Assembly (NCBI GenBank): GCA_021774575.1
Contig: JAJFIX010000038.1
Location: 1-64,000 of the forward strand
Direction: 5' to 3'
Length of the DNA: 64,000 nucleotides
Origin: Alphaproteobacteria bacterium
GTDB taxonomy: Bacteria > Pseudomonadota > Alphaproteobacteria > UBA6615
Shown piece by piece: positions 9,860 through 20,119 of this stretch. The position numbers and the translations under genes are program-made. The notes under the pieces were generated by a model. It made no database searches and was not told where the DNA came from. It worked only from the letters and a program-made list of their open reading frames with translations. Numbering within the stretch: the stretch's first letter is position 1; each line of letters starts with the position of its first letter.

Positions 9860-11065
9860 TTGAGCGATATTTCAGATAATATGGATGATCCCGTGGCTAC
9901 CGAAACCGTTGATTTGCCAAATGGCGGACGCAAACTTTGCGTGTTACAGGTTTTGCCCTCCCTCGAATTGGGCGGCGGCGGGGTCGAGCGTGGAACGATC
10001 GATATAGCCGCAGCCCTGCAACAAGCTGGCCACCGGGCGATTGTTGCGTCGTCGGGCGGCGCTCAGGTGCCCGATATATTGCGCGCCGGAGCCCATCATA
10101 TCGAACTCAATCTAGCCAGCAAAAACCCCTTGGTCATAAAGGCCAATGGTCGACGTTTGGCGAAAATTATTGCCCGGGAAAATGTCGACATCATCCATGC
10201 ACGCTCGCGCGCCCCGGCTTGGAGCGCAATGGCTGCGGCGCGACGCACCGGCATTCCCTACGTCACAACCTTTCATGGGACCTATAATTTTTCGAGCCGA
10301 CTCAAACACAAATATAATTCAATTATGGCACGGGGCGATCGTGTCATCGCCAATTCAAATTTCATCCGCGAGCATATTCTCGCCAATTACCAAACCGACC
10401 CGGCTTGTATCCGGACCATTGCCCGCGGCATTGATATGGCTCGCTTCGACCCGGCGGCCCTGCGCTCTGAACGGGTGCTTGATGTTGCCCAGGGTTGGCA
10501 TATTGATAACGCAATTGCGACAATTATGCTGGCGGGCCGCCTGACCCGCTGGAAAGGTCAAGACACTCTGATTGAAGCTTTGGCGAAGGTTGCCGTCCGA
10601 CCCCTAACATGCTTATTGGTTGGTGGAGATCAAGGCCGGACGGCCTACCGCAAGGAATTGGAAGCAAAAATTGAGGCGCGCGGCTTGAAAGATGTGGTGC
10701 GAATTGTCGGCCATACCAGCGACATGCCGGCCGCCTATATGCTGGCCGATATTGTCGTTTCGGCCTCGACTGACCCCGAGGCCTTTGGCCGGGTGGTCAC
10801 CGAGGCGCAAGCAATGGGCCGTCCGGTGGTCGTTTCCAATCATGGGGGGGCTGCTGAGCAGGTTGTCGATGGGGAAACCGGATGGGTCTTCGAGCCCGGC
10901 AATGCCGATGATCTCGCCGTCAAGCTCACCCAGGCTCTTGAGCTTGTTGGCACGGCCCGGGAAATAATGGCGGCCAAGGCAATTGCCCATGTTCGGGGAA
11001 AATATAGTAAGGAGAAAATGTGTGCGGCGACGTTAGCCGTATATAATGAGTTTTTGAGTATTTAA
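9860..11065 (+). CDS. Glycosyltransferase family 4 (GT-B fold)
   Basis: A 401-residue glycosyltransferase. The N-terminal half has LGGGGVERGTID, typical of group 1 transferases acting on surface glycans. The C-terminal nucleotide-sugar half has AGRLTRWKGQDTLIEAL and the EX7E region PEAFGRVVTEAQAMG. It likely adds a hexose to a lipopolysaccharide core or exopolysaccharide at the cytoplasmic face. The start is TTG at 9860 with AGGA 5 bases upstream. The GT9 gene follows after 14 bases, so the two form a small glycan operon. Donor and acceptor are unknown. Confidence 0.88.
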   Translation: MSDISDNMDDPVATETVDLPNGGRKLCVLQVLPSLELGGGGVERGTIDIAAALQQAGHRAIVASSGGAQVPDILRAGAHHIELNLASKNPLVIKANGRRLAKIIARENVDIIHARSRAPAWSAMAAARRTGIPYVTTFHGTYNFSSRLKHKYNSIMARGDRVIANSNFIREHILANYQTDPACIRTIARGIDMARFDPAALRSERVLDVAQGWHIDNAIATIMLAGRLTRWKGQDTLIEALAKVAVRPLTCLLVGGDQGRTAYRKELEAKIEARGLKDVVRIVGHTSDMPAAYMLADIVVSASTDPEAFGRVVTEAQAMGRPVVVSNHGGAAEQVVDGETGWVFEPGNADDLAVKLTQALELVGTAREIMAAKAIAHVRGKYSKEKMCAATLAVYNEFLSI

Positions 11066-11079
11066 CTAATGAGTCTTTA

Positions 11080-12075
11080 ATGTCGAAAAATATCCAGACT
11101 TTAACACGAGTTATCGATCCCGAACCCAATATGGAAGATCATGGAACCGACCGCCCAATTCTGGTGATCAAGCTCGGCGCCTTGGGGGATATTGCCCAGG
11201 CGGGCGGGCCATTCGCCGCAATCAGACATTACCACCCAAATTCCCATATCGTACTTTTAACCACTAAACCCTTCGTCGGTTTGGTTGAGCAAAGTGGGTG
11301 GTTTGATGAAGTTTGGGTCGATGACCAGCCAAAAATTTGGCACCTGCGGCGCTGGCAATCGTTGAAGGCGCGAATTGCCTCGGCCGATTTCGCTAGGGTC
11401 TATGATCTGCAGACCTCCGACCGGTCAGGTTTTTATTTTAATTTGCTGCCCATGGGAACCGAGTGGTCGGGCATCGTTCGCGGCGCGTCCCATCGCCACG
11501 ACCATCCCGACCGAAAAATCATGCATACAATCGAGCGCCAAATCGACCAACTCGCCGTGGCTGGCATCAAAAATGTGCCGTTTGCCGATTTTAACTGGCT
11601 GCGGGCCGATATTTCGAAGTTTGGTCTCAAGGGTGATTTCGCGTTGATCGTTCCCGGTGGCTCTGCTCACCGGCCGGAGAAACGTTGGCCGCTGGAAAAT
11701 TATATCGCCCTGGCATGGAAACTGATCCGCGTTGGGGTGACGCCGGTGGTCATTGGTGGGCCTGACGAAAGTGGGATGGGTGCCGCGATGGCGAAATCTT
11801 GCCATGGCGTCGTCGATCTCGTTGGCCAGACGAGCCTGGCCGAAATATATGGATTGGGTCGTCAATGTCGCTGCGCCGTAGGCAACGATACCGGCCCGAT
11901 ACATCTGATAGCCGCCGCCGGTGCGAATGTAACCGTTCTGTTTTCCGAGGCGTCGGATCCGGCCCTTTGTGCGCCGCGCGGGCCGAAGCGCGGCGGCCAA
12001 ATCACCGTCTTGCGCCGCGAGCCCTTGTCCGGCCTTTCGGTAAGCGAGGTTGAAGCGAAACTGCCCTTGGGGTAA
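11080..12075 (+). CDS. Glycosyltransferase family 9 (heptosyltransferase-like)
   Basis: A 331-residue ADP-heptose:LPS heptosyltransferase-family protein. Visible landmarks are VIKLGALGDIAQA near residues 28-40, the mid-protein VPGGSAHRPEKRWP, and the donor-site motif GNDTGPIHLIAAAG. Members transfer heptose to the inner core of lipopolysaccharide, though some use other sugars. It lies directly after the GT4 gene and before thrS. About 22 N-terminal residues precede the first strand, so a start at the internal Met near residue 18 is possible. Confidence 0.86.
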   Translation: MSKNIQTLTRVIDPEPNMEDHGTDRPILVIKLGALGDIAQAGGPFAAIRHYHPNSHIVLLTTKPFVGLVEQSGWFDEVWVDDQPKIWHLRRWQSLKARIASADFARVYDLQTSDRSGFYFNLLPMGTEWSGIVRGASHRHDHPDRKIMHTIERQIDQLAVAGIKNVPFADFNWLRADISKFGLKGDFALIVPGGSAHRPEKRWPLENYIALAWKLIRVGVTPVVIGGPDESGMGAAMAKSCHGVVDLVGQTSLAEIYGLGRQCRCAVGNDTGPIHLIAAAGANVTVLFSEASDPALCAPRGPKRGGQITVLRREPLSGLSVSEVEAKLPLG

Positions 12076-12096
12076 ATGCAAGGCCCCGGACTAGGG

Positions 12097-12118
12097 AACC
12101 GCGAATTTCGCGTTAACA
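12097..12118 (+). promoter_or_regulatory. Inverted repeat in the thrS leader
   Basis: The 64-base gap before thrS contains the perfect palindrome CGCGAATTTCGCG at 12100-12112, extended by AAC/GTT flanks with one unpaired base. There is no T-run, so it is not an intrinsic terminator. It could be an mRNA hairpin controlling thrS or a DNA operator. Function is unproven. Confidence 0.3.
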
Positions 12119-12139
12119 GTTAAGCTTTCGGAGCCGAGA

Positions 12140-14113
12140 ATGGGCCAGGTTACGCAATCCTTTTCGATCACCCTACCCGACGGGTCGTGCCGTGAGTTTG
12201 ACGGACCCGTGACTGGTGCGGCGATTGCTGCCGATATCGGCCCCGGTCTTGCCAAGGCGGCACTGGCGGTACGTGTCGACGGCCAATTATGGGATATCGG
12301 TCGCGTCATAGATCACGACGCGCTGGTGGCGATTGTCACGGCAAAAGACGATGATGGGGTTGAAATTCTGCGCCACGATGCGGCCCATGTGATGGCCGAG
12401 GCCGTGCAGGAATTATTCAAAGACACCCAAGTGACCTTCGGCCCGTCCATCGAAAACGGTTTTTATTACGATTTCGCCCGTGAAGTTCCGTTCACCCCCG
12501 AAGACATGGAAAAAATTGAAACCCGGATGCACGAAATTGTCGACCGGGACGAGGCGATAATACGCGAAGTCTGGAACCGGGAAGAGGCGGTCGCTCATTT
12601 TGAGGAAAAAGGCGAGAAATATAAAGCCGAGCATATTTTGACCCTCGATCAAGACGCCGAAATCACCATTTATCGACAGGGAAGCTGGCTTGATCTGTGC
12701 GTTGGTCCACATCTGGCATCGACGGGCAAGCTCGGTCATGCCTTCAAGCTGACCAAATTGTCCGGTGCCTATTGGCGCGGTGACGCCGCCAACGACCAGT
12801 TGCAACGCATTTACGGCACCGCCTGGCCGAACGAAAAGGCGCTCAAAGCCTATCTCCATATGATCGAGGAGGCGGAAAAGCGCGATCACCGCCGACTTGG
12901 CCGCGAATTGGATCTTTTCCATATTCAGCAAGAGGCCGTCGGCAGTGTCTTTTGGCATCCCAAGGGATGGACCCTTTACCGGCAGGTCGAAACCTATATG
13001 CGCGAACGGTTGGACGCCGCCGATTACGTTGAGGTAAAGACCCCCCAATTAATTGATCGGGCTTTGTGGGAGGCGTCGGGCCATTGGGAAAAATTCCGCG
13101 ACCTGATGTTTATCGCCGAAAGCGAAGACCGGGTGCTGGCGGTCAAACCGATGAATTGCCCCGGTCATGTGCAAATCTTTAAGCAGGGCATCACGAGCTA
13201 TAAGGATCTACCCCTGCGGATGGCCGAATTTGGATCGTGTCACCGCAATGAGCCGTCCGGCGCCTTGCATGGGATGATGCGGGTGCGTGCCTTCACCCAG
13301 GACGATGCCCATATTTTTTGCGCGCCCGAGCAAATTACCCAGGAAACCGTCGCCTTCTGCGAACTGCTATTGAGTATCTACAAAGATCTCGGTTTCGAAG
13401 ACGTTGCCGTCATGTTTGCCGACCGACCAGAGACACGGGCTGGTGAGGATGCGGTGTGGGATCGCGCCGAGGGCGCGTTACTCGACGGATTGAAAGAAAC
13501 TGGGCTCGACCATACGGTCAATCCAGGAGAGGGCGCATTTTATGGGCCAAAACTTGAGTTTCACCTGCGCGACGCCCTGGGGCGGAGCTGGCAGTGCGGA
13601 ACCCTGCAGCTTGATTTCGTCATGCCCGAGCGTCTCGACGCGTCCTATGTCGGCGAAGATGGTGAAAAACATCGCCCCGTGATGCTGCACCGGGCGATCC
13701 TCGGCTCCTTCGAGCGTTTCCTGGCGATCCTGATCGAGCATTATGCCGGTCGGTTCCCACTCTGGTTGTCTCCGGTGCAACTCGTTGTGGCGACGATAAC
13801 CGGCGATGCCGACGCCTATGCCAACCAAGTTGTCGAGCAAGCTCGGGCAGCCGGATTGCGGGTCGAGGTTGATTTGCGTAACGAAAAAATTGGCTACAAG
13901 GTGCGGGAACATAGTCACGCCGCCGTGCCGGTCATGTTTGTTGTCGGCAAGCGCGAAGCCGAAGACGGGAGCGTCGCCGTCCGTCGGCTGGGCACAAAGG
14001 ATCAACCGGTCATTGGTCTCGATGACGCCCTTGGACAATTGGCGGATGAAATCGCCAACAGAGCCATGCCGGCGCATCTGGCGACAGAGAATGGGGATAA
14101 AAAGGGTAATTGA
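12140..14113 (+). CDS. thrS: Threonine-tRNA ligase
   Basis: A 657-residue class II aminoacyl-tRNA synthetase that charges tRNA-Thr. The N-terminal TGS domain covers about residues 1-65, followed by the editing domain ([11 protein letters not shown], and later the DLCVGPH motif). In the catalytic core, MNCPGH carries the zinc ligand Cys340 and class II motif 3 appears as [11 protein letters not shown]. The anticodon-binding domain occupies the last 110 residues. The neighbours thrS-infC-rpmI-rplT-pheS-pheT match the order known in Escherichia coli. The start has a GGAG-like site upstream (CGGAGCCGAGAATG). Confidence 0.98.
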   Translation: MGQVTQSFSITLPDGSCREFDGPVTGAAIAADIGPGLAKAALAVRVDGQLWDIGRVIDHDALVAIVTAKDDDGVEILRHDAAHVMAEAVQELFKDTQVTFGPSIENGFYYDFAREVPFTPEDMEKIETRMHEIVDRDEAIIREVWNREEAVAHFEEKGEKYKAEHILTLDQDAEITIYRQGSWLDLCVGPHLASTGKLGHAFKLTKLSGAYWRGDAANDQLQRIYGTAWPNEKALKAYLHMIEEAEKRDHRRLGRELDLFHIQQEAVGSVFWHPKGWTLYRQVETYMRERLDAADYVEVKTPQLIDRALWEASGHWEKFRDLMFIAESEDRVLAVKPMNCPGHVQIFKQGITSYKDLPLRMAEFGSCHRNEPSGALHGMMRVRAFTQDDAHIFCAPEQITQETVAFCELLLSIYKDLGFEDVAVMFADRPETRAGEDAVWDRAEGALLDGLKETGLDHTVNPGEGAFYGPKLEFHLRDALGRSWQCGTLQLDFVMPERLDASYVGEDGEKHRPVMLHRAILGSFERFLAILIEHYAGRFPLWLSPVQLVVATITGDADAYANQVVEQARAAGLRVEVDLRNEKIGYKVREHSHAAVPVMFVVGKREAEDGSVAVRRLGTKDQPVIGLDDALGQLADEIANRAMPAHLATENGDKKGN

Positions 14114-14209
14114 ACGATTTGGGACTCGCGACCGGATAAGGCAATATGCATCAGATATACAATAGGTAGCGCGAAGCGGTGCTTTGGGTTAGTTGTTCGG
14201 TAATTCACG

Positions 14210-14253
14210 ATAGGTTATCGTTTCACTCAATATAGGTTATCGTTTCACTCAAT
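14210..14253 (+). repeat. Perfect 22-bp tandem duplication in the infC leader
   Basis: The 22-base unit beginning ATAGGTTATC and ending CACTCAAT occurs twice without interruption or mismatch, at 14210-14231 and 14232-14253. It lies 20 bases before the infC Shine-Dalgarno. It may duplicate a promoter or leader element; the perfect identity suggests a recent slippage event. Confidence 0.95.
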
Positions 14254-14285
14254 AATTTTCATTGTGCAGAACGGAGGCACTTAAG

Positions 14286-14825
14286 ATCGCTAGACGTCCA
14301 TATGATACGACCCCGCCGAAAAAGAGCGGCCCGCGGGTCAACGAAGATATTGCCGTTCCCGAAATACGGCTGATCGATGAAGAGGGAGAGCAGGTCGGTG
14401 TTGTAACGACCAAAGACGCAATCGAGCGAGCCTATCAGGCTGGGCTTGATCTTGTCGAAATTGCCCCTAATTCCGCTCCCCCCGTTTGCAAAATTCTTGA
14501 TGTTGGCAAACTCAAATATCAGGAACAGAAAAAACGCAACGAGGCGCGCAAGAAACAAAAAACTATCGAAATCAAGGAAATCAAGCTGCGCCCCAATATC
14601 GATGCCCATGATTATGACGTTAAGATGCGCAATGCCCGACGGTTCATCGACGATGGGGACAAAGTCAAAGTGACCCTGCGTTTCCGTGGTCGAGAGATGG
14701 CTCACCAAGAGCTTGGCGCTCGTGTTTTGCAGCGGGTGCGCGACGAGCTTGATGAAATTGCCAAGGTCGAGCAAATGCCGAAAATGGAAGGCCGGCAAAT
14801 GGTGATGGTGGTTGCACCGCGCTGA
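14286..14825 (+). CDS. infC: Translation initiation factor IF-3, with ATC start
   Basis: IF-3 binds the 30S subunit, prevents premature 50S joining and rejects non-standard start codons. The reading frame matches alphaproteobacterial IF-3 from IARRPYD onward, with the conserved linker and C-domain ([17 protein letters not shown], then [12 protein letters not shown]). I place the start at ATC 14286 because GGAGG at 14273-14277 is 8 bases upstream. In other bacteria infC uses AUU or another rare start so that IF-3 limits its own translation. An in-frame TTG at 14262 would add eight residues but lacks a good ribosome-binding site. Length is 179 residues from ATC. Confidence 0.93.
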   Translation: MARRPYDTTPPKKSGPRVNEDIAVPEIRLIDEEGEQVGVVTTKDAIERAYQAGLDLVEIAPNSAPPVCKILDVGKLKYQEQKKRNEARKKQKTIEIKEIKLRPNIDAHDYDVKMRNARRFIDDGDKVKVTLRFRGREMAHQELGARVLQRVRDELDEIAKVEQMPKMEGRQMVMVVAPR

Positions 14826-14971
14826 GCGACTTTTGGCTATGCTCTAGCCCTTGCCAAGGGCTATTTCGGTCGCTATAAACCGCGCCCTAAGACCGATTTG
14901 GAGACAGTGAGGCCGGGACCTTTAACTCCCGGGGCATGCCCAGCTGTCCGAGATAAAGAAAAGGATGGAAA
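14826..14971 (+). promoter_or_regulatory. Structured leader of rpmI-rplT
   Basis: The gap between infC and rpmI contains two potential RNA hairpins. AGCCCTT/AAGGGCT with a three-base loop lies at 14846-14862, and CCGGGA/TCCCGG with an eight-base loop at 14913-14932. Ribosomal protein L20 represses this operon by binding leader RNA in other bacteria, so an analogous site is plausible. I could not recognise a known L20 leader fold. Confidence 0.4.
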
Positions 14972-15178
14972 ATGCCCAAGATGAAGACCAAAAGCTCGGC
15001 CAAGAAGCGGTTTCGCTTCACCGGCACGGGCAAGATTAAGATGAAGCCCTCAGGTATGCGCCACGGTATGCGCAAGCGCTCCCAAAGCATGAAACGCAAG
15101 GCTCGCCATGTGACGACACTGGCGGATGTCGATGCGCGCATCATCAATCAGATGATGCCATACAGAAAGAAGGGATAG
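14972..15178 (+). CDS. rpmI: 50S ribosomal protein L35
   Basis: A 68-residue, very basic protein beginning [14 protein letters not shown], the hallmark of bL35, a component of the large ribosomal subunit. The Shine-Dalgarno AAGGATG lies just ahead of the start. rplT begins 4 bases after its stop, so the two are cotranscribed and probably translationally coupled. Length is normal. Confidence 0.97.
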   Translation: MPKMKTKSSAKKRFRFTGTGKIKMKPSGMRHGMRKRSQSMKRKARHVTTLADVDARIINQMMPYRKKG

Positions 15179-15182
15179 CGCC

Positions 15183-15548
15183 ATGTCACGACCTCACGCA
15201 TCTGTGCAGCGCCGGGCAAAGCACAAAAAGATCCTCAAACAAGCCAAAGGCTATCGCGGCCGCGGCAGTACCAATTACCGGGTCGCGCTTGAGCGGGTCG
15301 AAAAGGCACTGCAATACGCCTATCGTGATCGGCGGGTGCGCAAACGTAATTTTCGCGCTTTGTGGATCCAACGGATCAACGCCGCGTCGCGCCTGCATGG
15401 CCTGACTTATTCTCAGTTTATCAATGGCCTCAATCTGGCCGGTATCGAGCTTGACCGTAAGGTCCTTGCCGATCTGGCGGTGCGTGAGCCCGAGGCGTTC
15501 GGCGCCATCGCGGCTCAGGCTCAGGAGGCCCTGAAAAAGGCTGCCTAG
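15183..15548 (+). CDS. rplT: 50S ribosomal protein L20
   Basis: A 121-residue bL20 protein that binds 23S rRNA early in large-subunit assembly and, in other bacteria, represses the infC-rpmI-rplT operon. The basic N-terminal arm contains [15 protein letters not shown], and the globular part includes [19 protein letters not shown]. Both are diagnostic. It is the last gene before a terminator-like hairpin that separates it from pheS. Confidence 0.97.
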   Translation: MSRPHASVQRRAKHKKILKQAKGYRGRGSTNYRVALERVEKALQYAYRDRRVRKRNFRALWIQRINAASRLHGLTYSQFINGLNLAGIELDRKVLADLAVREPEAFGAIAAQAQEALKKAA

Positions 15549-15577
15549 GGGACGCTCTCTGGCTAAAACGAGATGAT

Positions 15578-15617
15578 AAAAAGGGGCCGTCCGAATTGGG
15601 GCGCGCTCCTTTTTTAT
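15578..15617 (+). terminator. Intrinsic terminator or attenuator between rplT and pheS
   Basis: AAAAAGGGGC at 15578-15587 can pair with GCTCCTTTTT at 15605-15614 (ten pairs including one G-U) around a 17-base loop. A run of T follows. This has the form of a Rho-independent terminator and could partly or conditionally stop transcription before pheST. Confidence 0.6.
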
Positions 15618-15663
15618 TTCCATTTTGCTTCCATATTTCGATGTGCGCTAGAAAGACTGACAA

Positions 15664-16743
15664 ATGGACATGAAGGAAATCGATGGGCTGCGTGATGATC
15701 TGGTCGCCCAAATCGCCGACGCGGATCTTGCCGTCCTTGAAGAGTTAAGGGTTCGCGCCCTGGGCAAAAAAGGGGCGATCACCCAGGCAATGAAAGGGCT
15801 CGGTGGCGCCGATCCCGAGGCGCGCAAGTCGCTCGGCCAGGCTCTTAACCAGGCCAAAGGCGATATTTCCGATGCCATTGATTTGCGCCGCACGGTGCTC
15901 GAAGATGCGGGGCTTGAAGAACAACTGGCCGAGGAAAAGATCGATGTCACCCTGCCGGCGCGCGGAGCCTCCCAGGGCCGATTGCACCCGATCACTCAAA
16001 CCCTGGATGAATGCATAGCGATCTTCGGTGAAATGGGCTTCACCGTTGCCGAGGGCCCCGATATCGAGGACGATTTCCATAATTTCACAGCGCTCAATAT
16101 TCCCGCTGAGCATCCCGCCCGTCAGATGCACGACACCTTTTATTTGCCGGCGAATGAAAATGGCGAGCGACCGGTCCTGCGCACCCATACGTCGCCGGTA
16201 CAAATCCGGACGATGGAAAATTCCCAACCGCCCATCCGCGTCATTGCGCCGGGACGCACTTATCGCTGCGATTCCGATGCGACCCATACGCCGATGTTTC
16301 ACCAGATCGAAGCACTGGTGGTCGATGAGACAACTCATCTTGGGCACCTCAAAGGCTGCATTATTGATTTCGTGCGGGCATTTTTCGATATTCCGGATCT
16401 GGGCGTTCGGTTTCGGCCGAGCTATTTCCCCTTCACCGAGCCGTCGATGGAGGTCGATATTGCCTGCGACCGGTCCGGTGGCGCGATGGTCATCGGCCAG
16501 GGAAATGACTGGCTGGAAATCATGGGCAGCGGCATGGTTCATCGAAATGTGCTGAGTGCTGGCGGCATCGATCCCGACCGGTATCAGGGTTTTGCCTTCG
16601 GCATGGGGATAGATCGCATTGCCATGCTGAAATATGGCATTCCCGATCTGCGAACATTTTTCGAGGCCGATCTGCGATGGCTTCGCCATTATGGGTTCGT
16701 GCCCCTAGATGTACCCAGTATGGTCAGGGGGTTGTCGTCATGA
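15664..16743 (+). CDS. pheS: Phenylalanine-tRNA ligase alpha subunit
   Basis: The 359-residue catalytic subunit of the alpha2-beta2 enzyme that charges tRNA-Phe. An N-terminal coiled coil spans about residues 1-90. It is followed by the class II core: motif 2 around [19 protein letters not shown], and motif 3 with [17 protein letters not shown]. The stop overlaps the pheT start by 4 bases (ATGA), indicating coupled translation. Start at ATG 15664; a second ATG two codons later is an alternative. Confidence 0.97.
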   Translation: MDMKEIDGLRDDLVAQIADADLAVLEELRVRALGKKGAITQAMKGLGGADPEARKSLGQALNQAKGDISDAIDLRRTVLEDAGLEEQLAEEKIDVTLPARGASQGRLHPITQTLDECIAIFGEMGFTVAEGPDIEDDFHNFTALNIPAEHPARQMHDTFYLPANENGERPVLRTHTSPVQIRTMENSQPPIRVIAPGRTYRCDSDATHTPMFHQIEALVVDETTHLGHLKGCIIDFVRAFFDIPDLGVRFRPSYFPFTEPSMEVDIACDRSGGAMVIGQGNDWLEIMGSGMVHRNVLSAGGIDPDRYQGFAFGMGIDRIAMLKYGIPDLRTFFEADLRWLRHYGFVPLDVPSMVRGLSS

Positions 16744-19163
16744 AATTTACCCTTGGCTGGCTAAAGGATCATTTGCAGACCGACGCCCCGCTCGATGAAA
16801 TCGTGACCAAGCTCACTGCTATCGGTCTGGAAGTTGATAGTGTTGAGGATCGGGGCGCGGCCTTGGTGGCGTTTACCGTTGCTGAGGTTTTGACCGCCGA
16901 ACAGCACCCTGACGCCGATCGGTTGCGGGTATGCAAGGTAAAATCCGCCGATGGCGAGCATCAGGTGGTGTGTGGCGCACCCAATGCCCGGGCCGGAATG
17001 AAAGGTGTCTTCGCGCCGGTCGGGGCCTATGTGCCCGGCATCGATGTTAAACTGAAAAAAGCGAAAATTCGCGGCGTCGAGTCCCACGGCATGCTCTGTT
17101 CGGAACGCGAAATGGGTATGAGCGATGAGCATGATGGCATTATTGAGCTTCCCAGTGAGGCTGAAATAGGCATGCCGTTTGCCGAGTTTGCCGGGTTGAA
17201 CGATCCGGTAATCGATATCGAACTGACGCCGAACCGCCCCGATTGCACCGGTGTGCGCGGCATTGCCCGGGATCTGGCCGCAGCGGGTCTGGGTACATTG
17301 AAGCGCTTCGCGGCTGGCGAACCGGTTGCCGGTACTTACGATAGTCCGGTGACTTGGGACATTGCCGCCGATGGCAATGCCAGCAGCTTTGTTGTCGGCC
17401 GCCATTTTAAGGACATCACCAACGGTCCGAGCCCAAAATGGCTGGCTGATCGTTTGACGGCAATTGGCTTGCGTCCGATATCGGCCCTGGTCGATATCAC
17501 CAACTATGTCACGATGGATCTGGGTCGACCGCTGCATGTGTTTGACGCGGGAAAACTTGAAGGCGGAACATTGACCATGCGCCGGGCTGTGGCCGGTGAA
17601 ACTCTCGCCGCCCTAGACGGGCGCGACTATAAGCTTGATGAGACGATGAGCGTAATCGGTGACGCCGGGCAAGCACTGGCCATTGGCGGAATTATGGGTG
17701 GCGAGGATACCGGCTGTCAGCCGGAAACCACTGACGTTTTTCTTGAGGTGGCCTTGTTCGGTCCGGTCGCAGTTGCAACCACCGGTCGAAAACTCAATTT
17801 GATTAGTGATGCCCGCTATCGGTTTGAGCGGGGCATTGATCCGCAATCGGCACTTTGGGGCGCCGAGGTTGCGGCCCGTCTGATCACCGAAATTTGCGGT
17901 GGTGAGGTAAGTTCGACTGTCTGCGCAGGCGCCTTACCGCCGGCTCGCGAGCCGATCAGATTGCGCGGAAGCCGTGTGGCAAGCCTCGGCGGAATTGAAG
18001 TCGAGCTTGAGCAACAAAAAGATATTCTGACAAATCTTGGTTTTGAAGTGACGTCAGATGCGGGTGATATTACGGCGGTGCCGCCGGGATGGCGCATGGA
18101 TATCGAAGGCGAAGCCGACTTGGTTGAGGAAGTGGTGCGCATTCATGGCCTGGAAAAAGTTGCGCCGGTTTCGTTACCGCGAACGACCTCTTTATCGCAG
18201 ACAGCGATTACCCTGGGCCAAAAGCGGGCCGGACTGGTCAAGCGGGCCCTCGCCGTAAATGGGTTGAATGAGGCGGTAACTTGGTCCTTTGGCTCAGCAG
18301 TACTTGCCGATCTTTTCGGCGGTGTGACCAAGGATCTGCGTCTGGAAAACCCGATCAGTGCCGATCTGGATGTGATGCGGCCCTCTATTCTGCCGGGTCT
18401 GTTAACTGCCGCCGCCCGCAATATTGATCGCGGCCAAACCGATCCGGCTATTTTCGAACTCGGCCCGCAATATCGCGATGCAACGAATGGTGGGCAGCAG
18501 CTGGTTGCGGCAGGTGTGCGCCTTGGCCGAATGGAGCTGCCTCATTGGTCTCAAGGGCCGCGCAATGTCGACGCAATTGACGCCAAGGGTGATGCGATGG
18601 TCGCACTGGCGGCAGCGGGGGCGCCCATTGATAATCTGCAAACCACAGCCGATGCACCGAGCTGGTATCATCCTGGCCGGTCCGGCACCTTGCGCCTCGG
18701 GTCAAACATACTCGCCTCGTTTGGCGAGCTACATCCAAAAATTTTACGCCAGCTCGATATTCGTCCGCCAGCTGTGGCGTTCGAGGTCTTTATCGAAAAT
18801 GTGCCTCAGCCTCGGGCAAAAAAAGGCAAGGGAGGCGGGGCGACGCGTCGAATGTTGCATTTGGCCGCCCTGCAGCCGGTAAATAGGGATTTTGCCTTCG
18901 TGGTCAAACGCGATGTCGCGGCAGCAACCGTGTTGCGAGCCGCGGCAAGTAGCCTGAAGGGCGGCGGAAAGGCTGAAATATCCGACGTTCGGCTATTTGA
19001 CATCTATGAGGGCAAGGGGATCGGCGAGGATCAGAAGTCGCTGGCCATTTCGGTGGTTCTCCAACCGGGAAAAGAGACCCTTACAGACAAAGATCTAGAG
19101 GCTCTTTCAGCGCAAATTGTCGACGCGGTAACCAAGGCAACCGGCGGTACGCTGAGGGCTTAG
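16740..19163 (+). CDS. pheT: Phenylalanine-tRNA ligase beta subunit
   Basis: An 807-residue subunit with an N-terminal tRNA-binding domain ([15 protein letters not shown], near residues 55-70), B3/B4 editing domains, B5 domain and a C-terminal anticodon-binding ferredoxin-like domain ([16 protein letters not shown]). I set the start at ATG 16740, giving [12 protein letters not shown] and the ATGA overlap with pheS; an upstream in-frame extension is not family-like. A low-complexity basic stretch [13 protein letters not shown] precedes the C-terminal domain. The gene converges on the TadE gene at 19165. Confidence 0.97.
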   Translation: MKFTLGWLKDHLQTDAPLDEIVTKLTAIGLEVDSVEDRGAALVAFTVAEVLTAEQHPDADRLRVCKVKSADGEHQVVCGAPNARAGMKGVFAPVGAYVPGIDVKLKKAKIRGVESHGMLCSEREMGMSDEHDGIIELPSEAEIGMPFAEFAGLNDPVIDIELTPNRPDCTGVRGIARDLAAAGLGTLKRFAAGEPVAGTYDSPVTWDIAADGNASSFVVGRHFKDITNGPSPKWLADRLTAIGLRPISALVDITNYVTMDLGRPLHVFDAGKLEGGTLTMRRAVAGETLAALDGRDYKLDETMSVIGDAGQALAIGGIMGGEDTGCQPETTDVFLEVALFGPVAVATTGRKLNLISDARYRFERGIDPQSALWGAEVAARLITEICGGEVSSTVCAGALPPAREPIRLRGSRVASLGGIEVELEQQKDILTNLGFEVTSDAGDITAVPPGWRMDIEGEADLVEEVVRIHGLEKVAPVSLPRTTSLSQTAITLGQKRAGLVKRALAVNGLNEAVTWSFGSAVLADLFGGVTKDLRLENPISADLDVMRPSILPGLLTAAARNIDRGQTDPAIFELGPQYRDATNGGQQLVAAGVRLGRMELPHWSQGPRNVDAIDAKGDAMVALAAAGAPIDNLQTTADAPSWYHPGRSGTLRLGSNILASFGELHPKILRQLDIRPPAVAFEVFIENVPQPRAKKGKGGGATRRMLHLAALQPVNRDFAFVVKRDVAAATVLRAAASSLKGGGKAEISDVRLFDIYEGKGIGEDQKSLAISVVLQPGKETLTDKDLEALSAQIVDAVTKATGGTLRA

Positions 19164-19164
19164 G

Positions 19165-19596
19165 TTAGGAGACGACCATCGTTGAATCGCTGGCCAGACG
19201 GAGCGGGCCCAACGACATAAAACCGGTGATCATGAAATTAAAGTCATAGGTGACGCTGATCGTGACCGTGCTGCCCGATGCGTTATTGGGCGACCAGGCG
19301 ACGTTGATTGCGAGATCTTGGTCGGTAATGCCAATGGTCCGTTCGCGGACATAGGCAATGATGGCGTTCTCTGTTGCCGGGAAGGGATTGCTGGCGCCAC
19401 GCACAGCGGCATAGCGGGTGCCCTCGCGCACAATATGTTCCAGGGTTGTCCGGTACCACATCATTCGGCCCATATCGATCAACCCAATGGTTACCAGCAT
19501 TAATGCCGGCAGGACCAAGGCAAATTCGACCAATCCAGCGCCGCCTTCATCGCGGCGGAGGCGCGATAACAAGGATCGTTTGCGATCTGTTGGCAT
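19165..19596 (-). CDS. TadE-like pilus assembly protein
   Basis: A 143-residue member of the TadE family of pseudopilin-like proteins for Flp/Tad pili. Near the N-terminus it has GGAGLVEFALVLPALMLVTIGLIDMGRMM: the glycine/glutamate prepilin-like junction followed by one transmembrane helix, with a periplasmic C-terminal domain. I prefer ATG 19596 because AGGAG lies 7 bases upstream; an ATG at 19614 has poorer support. It is the last gene of a leftward run, directly after another TadE-like gene. In Tad systems these minor pilins help assemble the fibre, but no Tad motor genes are in this window. Confidence 0.82.
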   Translation of the reverse strand: MPTDRKRSLLSRLRRDEGGAGLVEFALVLPALMLVTIGLIDMGRMMWYRTTLEHIVREGTRYAAVRGASNPFPATENAIIAYVRERTIGITDQDLAINVAWSPNNASGSTVTISVTYDFNFMITGFMSLGPLRLASDSTMVVS

Positions 19597-19614
19597 GGCA
19601 TTTCTCCTGGTCAT

Positions 19615-20115
19615 TCAACGCACGCGCATTTCACTGCGCGTCGTAACCGGTAAGGACGGGTTGAAACCGGGATAGTGGAAAAAAAGATCAAGACTGTCTT
19701 CGACGGTGACGCGGACGAAAATCGGCACATAGCCGCCGTCGCTGCAGGTTCCGCCAATGGCAACTTCGACCGATGAGTCCGGGCACATGCCATATCTTTC
19801 TGCCGCAACATTGAGGGCATTGCCGGTGTCGTTGGCGTCGGTGCGCGCGGCCTGAATCATCCCGTCAATATCTGCTGCGGTGCCCTGGTTTTGGATGCCG
19901 AACTGGGTGCCGGCGCGTGCCGCGCTATGGGCGCGGGTGTGCAGCAGACCGTAGCGGCCAAAGTCGTACATACCGACGCCAAGGAAGACGAGTACCGAGA
20001 GGATAAGGGCAAATTCCAAAGACGCACTGCCGCGATGCTCGGCGCGCAGATCGTGGGCACAAAGTTGGGCCCGTCGCCCAAATTTCGCCATTATATCTCG
20101 GGTGCGCACAAACAT
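19615..20115 (-). CDS. TadE-like pilus assembly protein
   Basis: A 166-residue TadE-family protein. It has the motif HRGSASLEFALILSVLVFLG, with the conserved Glu in the first turn of the transmembrane helix, and an external domain with two cysteines (MCPDSS and GGTCSDGG). ATG 20115 is preceded by GGAG at 7 bases; a further ATG at 20139 would overlap the gene before it. It sits 4 bases after the TadG-like gene and directly before the next TadE-like gene, so the three are an operon. Confidence 0.82.
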   Translation of the reverse strand: MFVRTRDIMAKFGRRAQLCAHDLRAEHRGSASLEFALILSVLVFLGVGMYDFGRYGLLHTRAHSAARAGTQFGIQNQGTAADIDGMIQAARTDANDTGNALNVAAERYGMCPDSSVEVAIGGTCSDGGYVPIFVRVTVEDSLDLFFHYPGFNPSLPVTTRSEMRVR

Positions 20116-20119
20116 CGTC

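Noticed and set aside
15574-15660. Phe-rich open frame (LLFYFHFASIFR) before pheS that recalls an attenuator leader peptide
   Set aside because: The Phe codons are simply the T-run of the hairpin itself, not upstream of it as an attenuator requires, and the start lacks a good ribosome-binding site.
15745-16689. Long antisense open frame opposite pheS (and similar ones opposite gltB, thrS and pheT)
   Set aside because: These mirror the codon pattern of the sense genes; none shows protein-family similarity or ribosome-binding sites.
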